A DNA stretch of 64,000 nt, taken from positions 310,001 through 374,000 of the forward strand of contig JACRPO010000005.1 in the NCBI GenBank assembly GCA_016223165.1, read 5' to 3'. The notes under the pieces are model-generated. The model was given only the letters and a program-made list of their open reading frames with translations, was not told the DNA's origin and searched no databases. This document shows positions 54,347 through 63,700 of the stretch, piece after piece. The DNA comes from Burkholderiales bacterium (GTDB lineage: Bacteria; Pseudomonadota; Gammaproteobacteria; Burkholderiales; Burkholderiaceae_C). How positions within the stretch are numbered: position 1 is the first letter of the stretch; every line of letters begins with the position of its first letter. Both the position numbers and the translations under genes were made by a program.

Positions 54347-55687
54347 TCAGACGAGCTTCTTGACCAGCACCTGCGAGCGCCGGTCCCAGTTGTATTTTCG
54401 CTTGCGCGCCTCGGGCAGCCAGTCGGGGTCGACCTGCGTGAAGCCACGTTTGATGAACCAATGCATGGTGCGCGTGGTCAGCACGAACAGGCTGTCGAGC
54501 CCGGCGGCGCGCGCGCGCTGCTCGACACGCTTGAGCAGGCGCTCGCCGTCGCCCTGGCTCTGCGACAGCGGGCTCACGGTGAGCGCGGCCATCTCGGCCG
54601 TGTGCGCCTCGGGGTAGGGGTGCAGCGCGGCGCAGCCGAAGATGATGCCGTCGTGCTCGATCACCGTGTAGTTGGCGATGTCGCGCTCGATCTCCGTGCG
54701 CTCGCGACGCACCAGCGTGCCGTCGCGCTCGAAGGGCTCGATCAGCTGCAGGATGCCGCCGACATCGTCGCTCGTCGCCTCGCGCAGGCTCTCGAGCTTC
54801 TCGTCGACGACCATGGTGCCGACGCCGTCGTGCGTGAACACCTCGAGCAGCACGGCGCCGTCGGTGGCGTAGGGCAGGATGTGCGAGCGCTCGACACCAC
54901 CCTCGCAGGCGCGCACGCAATACCCGAGGTAGTGCGCGAGGTCGGTGGGTGCGGTGGCGGCCGGCAGCTGGGCGAGCAGGCGGCGCGCGTCGGCCAGGGC
55001 GAGCTCGGTGTCGATGGGGCTCTCCGGGTCGTCCAGGCGCTCGCGGATGCCGGGCACCTCGGTCAGGAAGAGCAGCTTGTCGGCCTGCAGGGCGACGGCG
55101 GTGGCCGTGGCCACGTCCTCCATCGTCAGGTTGAACGCCTCGCCGGTGGGCGAGAAGCCGAACGGCGACAGCAGCACGATCGCGCCGGTCTCGATGGCAC
55201 GCTGGATCGCGGCGTGGTCGACACGGCGCACGAGGCCGCTGTGCTTCATGTCGACGCCGTCGACGATGCCCACCGGCCGCGCGGTGAGGAAGTTGCCCGA
55301 GACCACGCGCAGCGTCGAATTGGCCATCGGGGTGTTCGGCAGGCCCTGCGAGAACGCGGCCTCGATCTCGAAGCGCAGCTGGCCGGCCGCCTCCTGCGCG
55401 GCGTCCAGCGCCACCGGGTCGGTGATGCGCATGCCCTTGTGGTAGCGCGACACCTGCCCCTTGGCCGCGAGCTGCTCGCTCACCTGCGGGCGGAAACCGT
55501 GCACGATCACGATCTTCACTCCCATCGCGTGCAGGATGGCCAGGTCCTGCACGAAGACGTTGAGCTTGCCCGCCGCGATGGCCTCGCCGGCCAGCGCCAC
55601 GACGAAGGTCTTGCCGCGGTACATGTGGATGTACGGCGCGACGGCGCGAAACCAGGGGACGAACGTGTGCGGAAAGACGAGGCTCAT
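54347..55687 (-). CDS. argA: Amino-acid N-acetyltransferase (N-acetylglutamate synthase)
   Basis: 446 residues. The first step of arginine biosynthesis: acetyl-CoA plus glutamate. An amino-acid-kinase-like domain (1-290: YIHMYRGKTFVVALAGEAI, VIVHGFRPQVSEQL) is followed by a GNAT domain (about 300-430) with LAHYLGYCVRACEGGVERSHILPY upstream and the acetyl-CoA loop QSQGDGERLL. Length matches E. coli ArgA (443). The kinase-like domain binds arginine for feedback inhibition. Confidence 0.93.
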   Translation of the reverse strand: MSLVFPHTFVPWFRAVAPYIHMYRGKTFVVALAGEAIAAGKLNVFVQDLAILHAMGVKIVIVHGFRPQVSEQLAAKGQVSRYHKGMRITDPVALDAAQEAAGQLRFEIEAAFSQGLPNTPMANSTLRVVSGNFLTARPVGIVDGVDMKHSGLVRRVDHAAIQRAIETGAIVLLSPFGFSPTGEAFNLTMEDVATATAVALQADKLLFLTEVPGIRERLDDPESPIDTELALADARRLLAQLPAATAPTDLAHYLGYCVRACEGGVERSHILPYATDGAVLLEVFTHDGVGTMVVDEKLESLREATSDDVGGILQLIEPFERDGTLVRRERTEIERDIANYTVIEHDGIIFGCAALHPYPEAHTAEMAALTVSPLSQSQGDGERLLKRVEQRARAAGLDSLFVLTTRTMHWFIKRGFTQVDPDWLPEARKRKYNWDRRSQVLVKKLV

Positions 55688-55998
55688 CGGCGGGGCGTGG
55701 CGGGCCGGCGGAAGGGGCCGGTCGGGGGATCGGTCGAGGGACGCGTCGAACGGGGACGGGTCGCGGGGCCGGCCTGCGGGCCGGCAACGAGCTGCCTTCT
55801 CGGTGCGCGCGCATTGTGCCGGAAGGGGTCGTCGCGGCCGCGGGGTCGGCCGCGCCGGTGCCGCGGCATGTGCGCCCTAATGGCGCTTCGTGACGCTTCG
55901 GGGCGCTTCGATGGCGCTTCGATGGCGCTTCGATGGCCCTTGACGCCGCAGCGTGCGCATTCGAGGATCGGCGCCCCCATCCACATGCAGGAGTTGCG

Positions 55999-56400
55999 AT
56001 GAAGAGCTACGAGGATGTCTACAAGACCGTGGGCGCATTCAGCTGGACCGAGCTGATGACGAACAACCCGAAGGCGGCCACCGAGTTCTACGGCAGCCTG
56101 TTCGGCTGGAAGTTCGACGTCATGAACATGGGCCAGGGCGACTACCACGTCGTCAAGGCCGACGGCACCGCCGTGGGCGGCATCATGGCCATCCCGCCGG
56201 ACGCGAAAGGCATGCCGGTCGCGTGGGGTGCCTACGTCACCGTGTCCGACGCCGATGCGGCGGTCGAGAAGTGCAAGGCGCTCGGCGGCAAGGTGTGCGC
56301 CGGGCCGACGGACATCCCGAACGTCGGCCGCTTTGCCGTCCTGCAGGACCCGCAGGGTGCGGTGTTCAACGTCATGGCGTACTCGCCACCCGCCAACTGA
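55999..56400 (+). CDS. VOC (glyoxalase-like) family protein
   Basis: 133 residues with two betaalphabetabetabeta modules. FSWTELMTNNPKAATEFYGSLFGWKF is the usual N-terminal module of the VOC group; the second ends QDPQGAVFNVMAY. Members act as metalloenzymes or resistance-type binding proteins; the metal ligands are not certain from sequence. The ATG at 55999 follows CAGGAG; the longer frame from 55933 is not supported. It precedes hrpA by 53 bases. Confidence 0.83.
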   Translation: MKSYEDVYKTVGAFSWTELMTNNPKAATEFYGSLFGWKFDVMNMGQGDYHVVKADGTAVGGIMAIPPDAKGMPVAWGAYVTVSDADAAVEKCKALGGKVCAGPTDIPNVGRFAVLQDPQGAVFNVMAYSPPAN

Positions 56401-56453
56401 CGCGCGGGGCCCCGGCCGGGGCCTCGCGCGGGCGCGCAGATAATCCGCGCCCC

Positions 56454-59400
56454 ATGACGACCCCCCGGCCAGCGTATGGCTCTGGCGGCGGCGGCCGGGC
56501 GGCGCGGGCCGCCACCCCTGCGCGGCCCGTGGCAGCCGCCACGCCGCTGCCGCCCATCACCTACCCCGAAGCGCTGCCGGTCAGCGCCCGCCGCGCCGAG
56601 ATCGCGCAGGCGATGCGCGACCATCCGGTGATCATCGTCAGCGGCGAGACGGGCTCGGGCAAGACGACGCAGCTGCCGAAGATCGCGCTCGAGCTCGGGC
56701 GCGGCCTCGCGAACCGGCACCGCGGCGGCCACGGCCTCATCGGCCACACGCAGCCGCGGCGCATCGCCGCCAGCAGCGTCGCCAAGCGCATCGCCGACGA
56801 GCTGCAGACGCCGCTGGGCGAGGTGGTCGGCTACAAGGTGCGCTTCCAGGACCGGCTGCTGCCAGGCGCCAGCATCAAGCTGATGACCGACGGCATCCTG
56901 CTCGCCGAGACGCAGGGCGACCCGCTGCTCGAGGCCTACGACACGCTCATCATCGACGAGGCGCACGAGCGCAGCCTCAACATCGATTTCCTGCTCGGCT
57001 ACCTGCGCGAGATCCTGCCCAGGCGGCCCGACCTGAAGGTGGTGGTGACCTCGGCGACGATCGACGCCGAGCGCTTCGCGCAGCATTTCGCCTCGGCGCG
57101 CGGGCCGGCGCCCGTGATCGCGGTGAGCGGCCGGCTCTATCCGGTGGAGCAGCGCTGGCGGCCGTTCGAGGATAGCCGCGACTTCGGGCTCGACGACGCG
57201 GTGGCCGAGGCGGTGGACGAGCTCTGGCGCGGCCCGGGTGGCGGCGCCGGCGGCGGCGACATCCTCGTCTTCCTGCCGGGCGAGCGCGAGATCCGCGACT
57301 GCGCCGACCACCTGCGCCGGCACCTGGCGCAGGCCGCGCACACCCGGCCGGGTGGGCCAGGAACAGCGAGCGGCCCGCTGCGCGGGCCGGTGGAAATCCT
57401 GCCCCTCTTCGCGCGCCTCTCGCAAGCCGAGCAGGACCGCGTCTTCTCGCCCGGCAATGGCCGGCGCATCGTGCTCGCCACCAACGTCGCCGAGACCTCG
57501 CTCACCGTGCCCGGCATCCGCTATGTCGTCGACAGCGGCCTCGCGCGCGTCAAGCGCTACAGCTTCCGCAACAAGGTCGAGCAGCTGCTCTTGGAGCCGA
57601 TCAGCCAGGCGGCGGCCAACCAGCGCGCCGGCCGCTGCGGGCGCGTCGCCGACGGCGTGTGCATCCGCCTCTACGAGGAGGGGGAGTTCGCGGCGCGGCC
57701 GCGCTTCACCGACCCGGAGATCCTGCGCAGTTCGCTGGCCGGCGTGATCCTGCGCATGAAGGCGCTGCACCTGGGGCGTGTCGAGGACTTCCCCTTTCTC
57801 GAGCCGCCGCCGCGCAAGGCCATCGCCGACGGCTATGCGCTGCTGGCCGAACTCGGCGCCGTCGACGACGACAACGAGCTCACGCCGATGGGCCAGGAGC
57901 TCGCCCGCCTGCCGCTCGACCCGCGCGTCGGCCGCATGATCCTCGAGGCGCGCGAGCGCCAGTCGCTGGCCGAGGTGCTGATCATCGCTTCGGCGCTGAG
58001 CGTGCAGGACGTGCGCGACCGCCCGCTCGAGCAGCAGCAGGCGGCCGACCAGAAGCACCGGCCCTTCGACGACGAGAAGAGCGAGTTCATGGGCACGCTG
58101 GCGCTGTGGCGGTGGATCGAGGCCGGGCGCGGCGTGCACGGCCATGCACCTGCCGGCGAACAGGCGCCGCAGGTCGACCGCCACAAGCTCAGCAACCGGC
58201 AGCAGGAGCAGCGCCTGCGCGAGCACTTCATCAACCCGCGGCGCGTGCGCGAGTGGCGCGACATCCACGCCCAGCTGCACACCGTGGTCGCCGAGCATGG
58301 CTGGCGGCTCAACGGCGCGCCTGCCACCTACGAGCAGGTGCACCTGGCGCTGCTGGCCGGGCTGCTGGGCAACATCGGCCTCAAGGCCGACGACGACGAC
58401 TGGTACCTCGGCGCGCGCGGCATCAGGTTCTGGCGCCACCCGGGCGCGAATCTGGCGAAGAAGCCGGGGCGCTGGATCGTTGCCGCCGAGCTGGTGGAGA
58501 CGACGCGCCTCTATGGCCGTGGCATCGCGGCGATCGAGCCGCAATGGATTCCTCCGCTGGCCGGGCACCTGCTCAAGAAGCAGCTGCTCGAGCCGCACTG
58601 GGAGAAGAAGGCTGCCGAGGTGGTGGCGCTGGAGCGCGCCACGCTCTACGGCATCGTCGTCTACAACAACCGGCGCGTGAGCTACGCGACTGTCGACCCG
58701 GCCGGCGCGCGCGAGATCTTCATCCGCGAGGCGCTGGTGGCCTCGCTGGCCGAGCCCGAGGCCTGGGAGGCGAAGTACCCCTTCCTCGCCCACAACCGCC
58801 GCCTGCTGCGCGAAGTGCAGGAGCTCGAGCACAAGGCGCGGCGCCAGGACGTGCTCGTCGACGAGGGCCTGATCCACGCCTTCTACGACGCCAAGCTGCC
58901 GGCCGACGTGAGTGGCGGCGCGAGTTTCGAGCGCTGGTACCGCGAGGCACTGCGCCGCGAGCCGAAGCTGCTGCAGCTCACGCGCGAGGAGCTGATGCGG
59001 CACGAGGCGGCCGGCATCACCACCGAGGCCTACCCGCGCCAGATCCGCCTCGGCGGCATCGACTGCGCGGCGAGCTACCTGCACGAGCCGGGCGATGCGC
59101 GCGACGGCCTCACGGTGACGGTGCCGATCTACGCGCTCAACCAGGTGAGCGAGGAGCGCTGCGAGTGGCTGGTGCCGGGCATGCTGGCGGCCAAGGTGCA
59201 GGCGCTGGCCAAGAGCCTGCACCAGCGGCCGCGCTCGCGCCTGGTGCCGCTGCCCGAGTTCGCGCAGGCCTTCTGCGACGACGTGCACTTTGCGCAGGGC
59301 AGCCTCGTCGAGGCGCTGCTGAAGGTCGTGCGCGAGCGCGCGCAGCTGCCGGTGCAGCGCGCCGACTTCAAGGCCGAGCAGCTGAGCCCGCACCTGTTCA

Positions 59401-60524
59401 TGAACTTCGTCGTCGTCGACGAACATGGCCGCCAGCTCGGCATGGGGCGCGACCTCGCGGCGCTGAAGGCGCAATGGGGTTCGCAGGCGCGCAGCGCCTT
59501 CCAGGCACTCGCGGCGCTGAGGACGCCGGCGCCGCCGCCGGACGCCGAGGCAGGCCGGCGCCCCGCGGTGCCGGCAACCGACGCCGCCGCATCGGCCGCC
59601 ATGAAGCCAGCGCACCGAGGCGTGCGCGCCGAGCTCGCCACCGTGTCCGCTCCGGCCGACCACGCGCCGCGCGAGGCCGAGCGCCATACGGCATGGACCT
59701 TTGGCGAGCTGCCCGAGTTGATGGAGGTGAAGCGCGGCAGCCAGGTGATGGTGGGGTTCCCGGCCCTTGTCGATCGGGGCGATGCGGTGTCGGTGGAGGT
59801 CTTCGACGAGCCCGAGGTCGCCGCGCGCCGCCATCGCAGCGGGTTGCGGCGGCTCTTCGCGCTGCAACTGCGCGAGCCGCTCAAGTACCTCGAGAAGAAC
59901 ATCCCCGGCCTGCCGGCGATGGCGGCGCAGTTCATGGCGCTCGGCACGCTTGAAGAACTGCGCGAGCAGATCCTCGAGGTGGCGCTCGAGCGCGCATTCC
60001 TCGGCGACCCGCTGCCCGCGGACCGGGCCGGCTTCGAGGCCCGCGTCGAGGAGGGGCGGGCACGGCTCAACCTGATCGCGCAGGAGGTGGCGCGGCAGGC
60101 CGGGACCGTGCTCGCCGAGCATGCGGCGGCGCTGCGCAAGCTGCGCGACAGCAAGCCGCCGCGCGAGGTGGCCGACGACGTGACCGCACAGTTGCAGCGC
60201 CTGGTAGGCAAGCGCTTTCTCGTCGACACGCCATGGGCGCAGCTGCAGCACCTGCCGCGCTACCTGCGCGCCGTGGTGCTGCGCCTGGACAAGCTGCGCG
60301 CCGACCCGGCGCGCGACCTCGCCCGCCTGGCCGAGCTGCGGCCGCTCGAGCAGCGCTGGCTGCGGCGCCAAGCCGAGTTGCGAGGCGCCGCGCATGCCCG
60401 CCTCGCCGAGTACCGCTGGCTGCTCGAGGAACTGCGCGTCAGTCTCTTCGCCCAGGAGCTGCGCACACCGCAGCCGGCGAGTGCCAAGCGGCTGGATAAG
60501 GTCTGGGCGCAGATCGACGCCTGA
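56454..60524 (+). CDS. hrpA: ATP-dependent RNA helicase HrpA
   Basis: 1356 residues, DEAH-box family. Walker A GETGSGKTTQLPK contains Lys70; the DEAH box IIDEAHERSLNIDF starts near residue 167; SAT and ETSLTVPGIRYVVDSG follow, and QRAGRCGRV is motif VI. Then come HA2, OB and the long DUF3418-type C-terminal half. HrpA helps rescue stalled, colliding ribosomes in E. coli. There is an Ala/Pro-rich N-terminus of about 35 residues and one low-complexity insert around residues 1024-1070. Confidence 0.94.
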   Translation: MTTPRPAYGSGGGGRAARAATPARPVAAATPLPPITYPEALPVSARRAEIAQAMRDHPVIIVSGETGSGKTTQLPKIALELGRGLANRHRGGHGLIGHTQPRRIAASSVAKRIADELQTPLGEVVGYKVRFQDRLLPGASIKLMTDGILLAETQGDPLLEAYDTLIIDEAHERSLNIDFLLGYLREILPRRPDLKVVVTSATIDAERFAQHFASARGPAPVIAVSGRLYPVEQRWRPFEDSRDFGLDDAVAEAVDELWRGPGGGAGGGDILVFLPGEREIRDCADHLRRHLAQAAHTRPGGPGTASGPLRGPVEILPLFARLSQAEQDRVFSPGNGRRIVLATNVAETSLTVPGIRYVVDSGLARVKRYSFRNKVEQLLLEPISQAAANQRAGRCGRVADGVCIRLYEEGEFAARPRFTDPEILRSSLAGVILRMKALHLGRVEDFPFLEPPPRKAIADGYALLAELGAVDDDNELTPMGQELARLPLDPRVGRMILEARERQSLAEVLIIASALSVQDVRDRPLEQQQAADQKHRPFDDEKSEFMGTLALWRWIEAGRGVHGHAPAGEQAPQVDRHKLSNRQQEQRLREHFINPRRVREWRDIHAQLHTVVAEHGWRLNGAPATYEQVHLALLAGLLGNIGLKADDDDWYLGARGIRFWRHPGANLAKKPGRWIVAAELVETTRLYGRGIAAIEPQWIPPLAGHLLKKQLLEPHWEKKAAEVVALERATLYGIVVYNNRRVSYATVDPAGAREIFIREALVASLAEPEAWEAKYPFLAHNRRLLREVQELEHKARRQDVLVDEGLIHAFYDAKLPADVSGGASFERWYREALRREPKLLQLTREELMRHEAAGITTEAYPRQIRLGGIDCAASYLHEPGDARDGLTVTVPIYALNQVSEERCEWLVPGMLAAKVQALAKSLHQRPRSRLVPLPEFAQAFCDDVHFAQGSLVEALLKVVRERAQLPVQRADFKAEQLSPHLFMNFVVVDEHGRQLGMGRDLAALKAQWGSQARSAFQALAALRTPAPPPDAEAGRRPAVPATDAAASAAMKPAHRGVRAELATVSAPADHAPREAERHTAWTFGELPELMEVKRGSQVMVGFPALVDRGDAVSVEVFDEPEVAARRHRSGLRRLFALQLREPLKYLEKNIPGLPAMAAQFMALGTLEELREQILEVALERAFLGDPLPADRAGFEARVEEGRARLNLIAQEVARQAGTVLAEHAAALRKLRDSKPPREVADDVTAQLQRLVGKRFLVDTPWAQLQHLPRYLRAVVLRLDKLRADPARDLARLAELRPLEQRWLRRQAELRGAAHARLAEYRWLLEELRVSLFAQELRTPQPASAKRLDKVWAQIDA

Positions 60525-60575
60525 ACGCGGTTTCGGCGCTGGCATCGCCCGGAACGTTGCACCTTGATCTGACGC

Positions 60576-60606
60576 AAATGACAATGATTCGCAATATCGC
60601 TATCAT
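60576..60606 (+). promoter_or_regulatory. Fur box overlapping the promoter of the iron-binding protein gene
   Basis: AATGACAATGATTCGCAAT (60576-60594 or slightly beyond) resembles the Fur consensus of repeated NATWAT units (AATGATAATCATTNTCATT type). It overlaps a promoter ATGACA (60578-60583), 17-base spacer, TATCAT (60601-60606). Start of transcription would be near 60613, about 35 bases before the ATG. Iron repression of the downstream gene is a natural reading. Confidence 0.7.
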
Positions 60607-60647
60607 GGGCTGACTGGACCAACGCCGGCCCGCGTGCCGCATCTGCC

Positions 60648-61706
60648 ATGAACGCCCCTGCCTTCGTGAAGCCCCTCCTGAAGCCCCTGCTCATCGCCGC
60701 GGCGTTCGCTGCGGCGGCCTTTCCCGCCGCCGCGCAGGAAAGGGTGCTGAACCTCTATTCGGCCCGTCACTACCAGACCGACGAGGCGCTGTACGCCAAC
60801 TTCACGCGTGCCACCGGCATCCGCATCAACCGCGTCGAGGCCGACGATGCCGGCATCATGGCCCGCCTGAAAGCCGAGGGCACCGCCAGCCCGGCCGACG
60901 TGATCCTGCTCGTCGATGCCGCGCGACTGTGGCGAGGCGAGCAGGACGGGCTCTTCCAGCCGGTGAAGTCGGCCGTGCTCGACAAGCGCATCCCGCCGCA
61001 GCTGCGCGGCGCGGATGCCGGGCAGGGCCCGCAATGGGTGGCGGTGTCCACGCGCGCCCGCGTCATCGTCTACGACAAGGCGAGCATCAAGCCGGCCGAC
61101 GTCGACAGCTACGACAAGCTCGCCGCTCCGGCGCTCAAGGGCAAGATCTGCGTGCGCTCGGGCTCGCACCCATACAACCTGAGCCTGTTCGGCTCCGTCC
61201 TCGAGCGCCAGGGGCCCGTGCGCACCGAGGCCTGGTTGAAGGGCGTCGCCGACAACCTCGCCCGCGCGCCCAAGGGTGGCGACACCGACCAGATCCGCTC
61301 GGTGGCCGCCGGCGAGTGCGCCGTGGCGCTGACCAACACCTACTACTTCGCGCGCCTGCTGCGCAGCACGGCCGCCGCCGACCGCGACCTCGTGGCCCGC
61401 GTCGGCGTGATGTTCCCCGACCAGGCCGGTGCCGGCACGCACGTCAACATCTCCGGCGCGGCGGTGGCGCGCAACGCGAAGAACCGCGACGCGGCCGTCG
61501 CCTTCCTCGAGTACCTGAGCAGCGACGAGGCGCAGCGCATGCTGGCCGACGGCAACAACGAATACCCCGCGGTGCCCGGGCTGCAGACGGACAACCCGGC
61601 CCTCATCGCGATGGGCCGGTTCAAGGCCGAGACGGTGCCGATCGCCAAGGTGGGCGCGAACACGCCGCAAGTGCAGCAGATGCTCGACCGCGTCGGGTTC
61701 AAGTAG
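60648..61706 (+). CDS. Periplasmic iron(III)-binding protein (FbpA/FutA type)
   Basis: 352 residues. A signal peptide is present with cleavage near FPAAAQ-ER. The mature start LNLYSARHYQTDEALYANF fits iron-binding ABC receptors of the FutA type (LYSSRHYDTD). The paired tyrosines in TNTYYFARLL and the tyrosine near the N-terminus are iron ligands in relatives. A Fur box sits over its promoter. There is no permease or ATPase gene nearby; the partner subunits must be elsewhere. Two hairpins follow the stop. Confidence 0.88.
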   Translation: MNAPAFVKPLLKPLLIAAAFAAAAFPAAAQERVLNLYSARHYQTDEALYANFTRATGIRINRVEADDAGIMARLKAEGTASPADVILLVDAARLWRGEQDGLFQPVKSAVLDKRIPPQLRGADAGQGPQWVAVSTRARVIVYDKASIKPADVDSYDKLAAPALKGKICVRSGSHPYNLSLFGSVLERQGPVRTEAWLKGVADNLARAPKGGDTDQIRSVAAGECAVALTNTYYFARLLRSTAAADRDLVARVGVMFPDQAGAGTHVNISGAAVARNAKNRDAAVAFLEYLSSDEAQRMLADGNNEYPAVPGLQTDNPALIAMGRFKAETVPIAKVGANTPQVQQMLDRVGFK

Positions 61707-61721
61707 CCAGCGCGGCGAGGG

Positions 61722-61746
61722 CACGCCCCGCCTGGGCCGGGGCGTG
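61722..61746 (+). terminator. Hairpin after the iron-binding protein gene
   Basis: CACGCCCCG (61722-61730) pairs perfectly with CGGGGCGTG (61738-61746) around a 7-base loop, 16 bases after the stop. A weak AATT follows rather than a T-run. Confidence 0.5.
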
Positions 61747-61770
61747 AATTCCTCGGCAGCCGGGCACCCG

Positions 61771-61795
61771 GCCGGGGCCGTGCGATGGCCCCGGC
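61771..61795 (+). terminator. Second hairpin after the iron-binding protein gene
   Basis: GCCGGGGCC (61771-61779) with GGCCCCGGC (61787-61795) around a 7-base loop, nine perfect pairs. Tandem with the hairpin at 61722; either could stop or protect the transcript. No T-run. Confidence 0.45.
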
Positions 61796-61918
61796 GCGAC
61801 CCCATCACACGGGGGTCGACACCTAGAATCCGCCCCAATTCGTGGCGCGCCCGGCTGCGCTCGTCCCTCGGCTGACGAGCGGCCGCGCGCGAGAGGGCGG
61901 CAGCCCTCCGGGGGTGAG

Positions 61919-62854
61919 GTGTCGGGAGCGAGCGATCGTGGGGGTTGGGCATGGCTGCCGCTCGTGGCAGGTGTCCTTCCCATGGCCTGCTGGGCACAGG
62001 CGACACGCCCACCCGAAGTGCCGGCCAGCAGTGCCGCCAGGCCCGCCGCGGTGGCGAGCAGCGGCGCCGGCGCTCCCGCCGGGACGGCGATGGAGCGTGC
62101 GCAGCGCGCGGCCGACAGCCCCCTGCGCGCCATCCTCGAGGCCGCCAAGCTGCGCCGGCGCATCGAACCCAATGCGGCGGCCGAGACCGACGCCGCCGCG
62201 CGGCGCGCGCTGGCGTTGCGTCCTCCGGCGGCCGGAGCGGCCCGCGCCGAGCTGGCGCGCGCCGAGCCTAGGGCGGCCGTGGTGCCGGCCACGCCCGCCC
62301 CCGCGCCCACGCCTGCCAACGTAAGCGCGGTCGCTCCCAGGTCGGTGGCTGCTCCGGCGCTCGCTGCCCCCGCCGTTCCCGCGGCGGCGCCGTTGCTCGT
62401 GGCCGACAAGCCGGCGATCACGATCCGCACGCTGCCCGGCGAAGCGCTACCGGAGGTGCCGGCGCGCAGCACGGCCTTGCCGCCATCGACCGTCGCGCCG
62501 TTGCGCAACGCGCCGGCGTCGTCGCCGTCGGCCGACTTGCCGCGGCCATCGCTGCCCCTGGCACCTACGCCGGTGCCGGCCGCGGTTGCGGCTGCGGCAG
62601 CGGCTGCGCCCAAGCTCGTGCATATGGTCGAACCCGAGACGACGCCGCGGCACCTGGAATTGCTCGCGCGGCCCGAGGTGACGGTGGAACTCACCATCCG
62701 GCCTGATGGCAGCGTGAGCGACGTGCGCGTGTTGCCGCCGGTGCCGCGCACGCTGGTGCCGGCGATCACGGCGGCGGTCGAGCAGTGGCGATATGCACCC
62801 CTGCCCGCGCCGCGCCCGCATCGCGTCGTGCTGGTCTTCAAGAGCGGGGGCTAG
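61919..62854 (+). CDS. TonB C-terminal domain protein with signal peptide
   Basis: 311 residues from GTG 61919, preceded by GGGGGTGAGG. The N-terminus (residues about 10-27, WAWLPLVAGVLPMACWAQA) reads as a signal peptide. A Pro/Ala-rich, low-complexity middle follows (about 30-230). The C-terminal 80 residues, PEVTVELTIRPDGSVSDVRVLPPVPRTLVPAI then VEQWRYAPLP, match the TonB C-terminal fold. Relatives are energy transducers or their periplasmic imitators; with a cleavable signal this one may not span the inner membrane and so may not transduce energy. No exbB/exbD is nearby. Confidence 0.72.
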   Translation: MSGASDRGGWAWLPLVAGVLPMACWAQATRPPEVPASSAARPAAVASSGAGAPAGTAMERAQRAADSPLRAILEAAKLRRRIEPNAAAETDAAARRALALRPPAAGAARAELARAEPRAAVVPATPAPAPTPANVSAVAPRSVAAPALAAPAVPAAAPLLVADKPAITIRTLPGEALPEVPARSTALPPSTVAPLRNAPASSPSADLPRPSLPLAPTPVPAAVAAAAAAAPKLVHMVEPETTPRHLELLARPEVTVELTIRPDGSVSDVRVLPPVPRTLVPAITAAVEQWRYAPLPAPRPHRVVLVFKSGG

Positions 62855-62878
62855 GCAAGGGCTAGGCACGGCTAGGCA
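62849..62878 (+). repeat. Triple GGCTAGGCA tandem repeat at the stop codon
   Basis: GGCTAGGCA occurs at 62849-62857, 62860-62868 and 62870-62878. The TAG of the first copy is the stop of the TonB-C gene. No function is apparent; it may be recent slippage. Confidence 0.75.
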
Positions 62879-62967
62879 GGGACGCGGGCAGATATCCGGG
62901 GCCGCTGGCCTCGCGCGGCCTCGGATCCGGCGCAGCCAGGCGAGGACCGGCGCCCGGCGCGGGACGC

Positions 62968-63690
62968 TCAAGCGCCGAAGATGCGAAGCGCGCGGTCCAT
63001 GCCGCCCGCGGTGATGGACAGCATGGCGCGGTCGCGCACGGCCGGCTTGGAGTGGTAGGCGATCGAGAGACCGGCCACGCTCATCATCGGCAGGTCGTTG
63101 GCGCCGTCGCCGACCGCAATGGCCTGTGCCGGCGAGATGCCCATCAGCTCGCACACCTCGAGCAGCACGCGCTTCTTCTCGGCGCCGTCGACGATCTCGC
63201 CCCAGGGCCGCTCGAGCAGCAGGCCGGTGAGGCGGCCGTCCACGACCTCCAGCATGTTGGCGCGCGCGAAGTCCAGCCCCAGGTGCGCGCGCACGCGTTC
63301 GCTGAAGTACGTGAAGCCGCCCGAGACCAGCAGCGTCTTCAGGCCGGCCGCCCGGCAGGCGCGCACGAAGGTCTCGACGCCCGGGTTGAGACGCAGCCGG
63401 CGCGTGTACACCTCCTCCAGCGCGCTGACCGGCACGTCGCGCAGCAGCGCCAGGCGGCGGCGCAGGCTGTGCTTGTAGTCGCTGATCTCGCCGCGCATCG
63501 TCGCTTCGGTGATGGCGGCGACCTCGGCCTTGCGGCCGGCGACATCGGCAATCTCGTCGACGCACTCGATGCTGATGAGCGTCGAGTCCATGTCGAAGGC
63601 GACGAGCTTGAAGTCGGCCAGGCGCAGCGGCGGCGAGATGCCGCGCGCGAAGAGGCCGGCCTCGACCTCGCGTTCACGCAGCGTCGTCAT
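62968..63690 (-). CDS. serB: Phosphoserine phosphatase
   Basis: 240 residues of the HAD family. Motif I is FDMDSTLIS (nucleophile Asp in D-x-D), motif II LLVSGGFTYF, motif IV VGDGANDLPMM. Last step of serine biosynthesis. It lacks the N-terminal ACT-like extension of some SerB proteins. It converges on the TonB-C gene and lies 10 bases downstream of mfd on the minus strand. Confidence 0.93.
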   Translation of the reverse strand: MTTLREREVEAGLFARGISPPLRLADFKLVAFDMDSTLISIECVDEIADVAGRKAEVAAITEATMRGEISDYKHSLRRRLALLRDVPVSALEEVYTRRLRLNPGVETFVRACRAAGLKTLLVSGGFTYFSERVRAHLGLDFARANMLEVVDGRLTGLLLERPWGEIVDGAEKKRVLLEVCELMGISPAQAIAVGDGANDLPMMSVAGLSIAYHSKPAVRDRAMLSITAGGMDRALRIFGA

Positions 63691-63700
63691 CGACGCGCCT

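Noticed and set aside
56232-60584. A 1450-residue open frame on the minus strand across hrpA
   Set aside because: Antisense shadow of hrpA; no domain motif, very rich in Arg, Ala, Leu and His.
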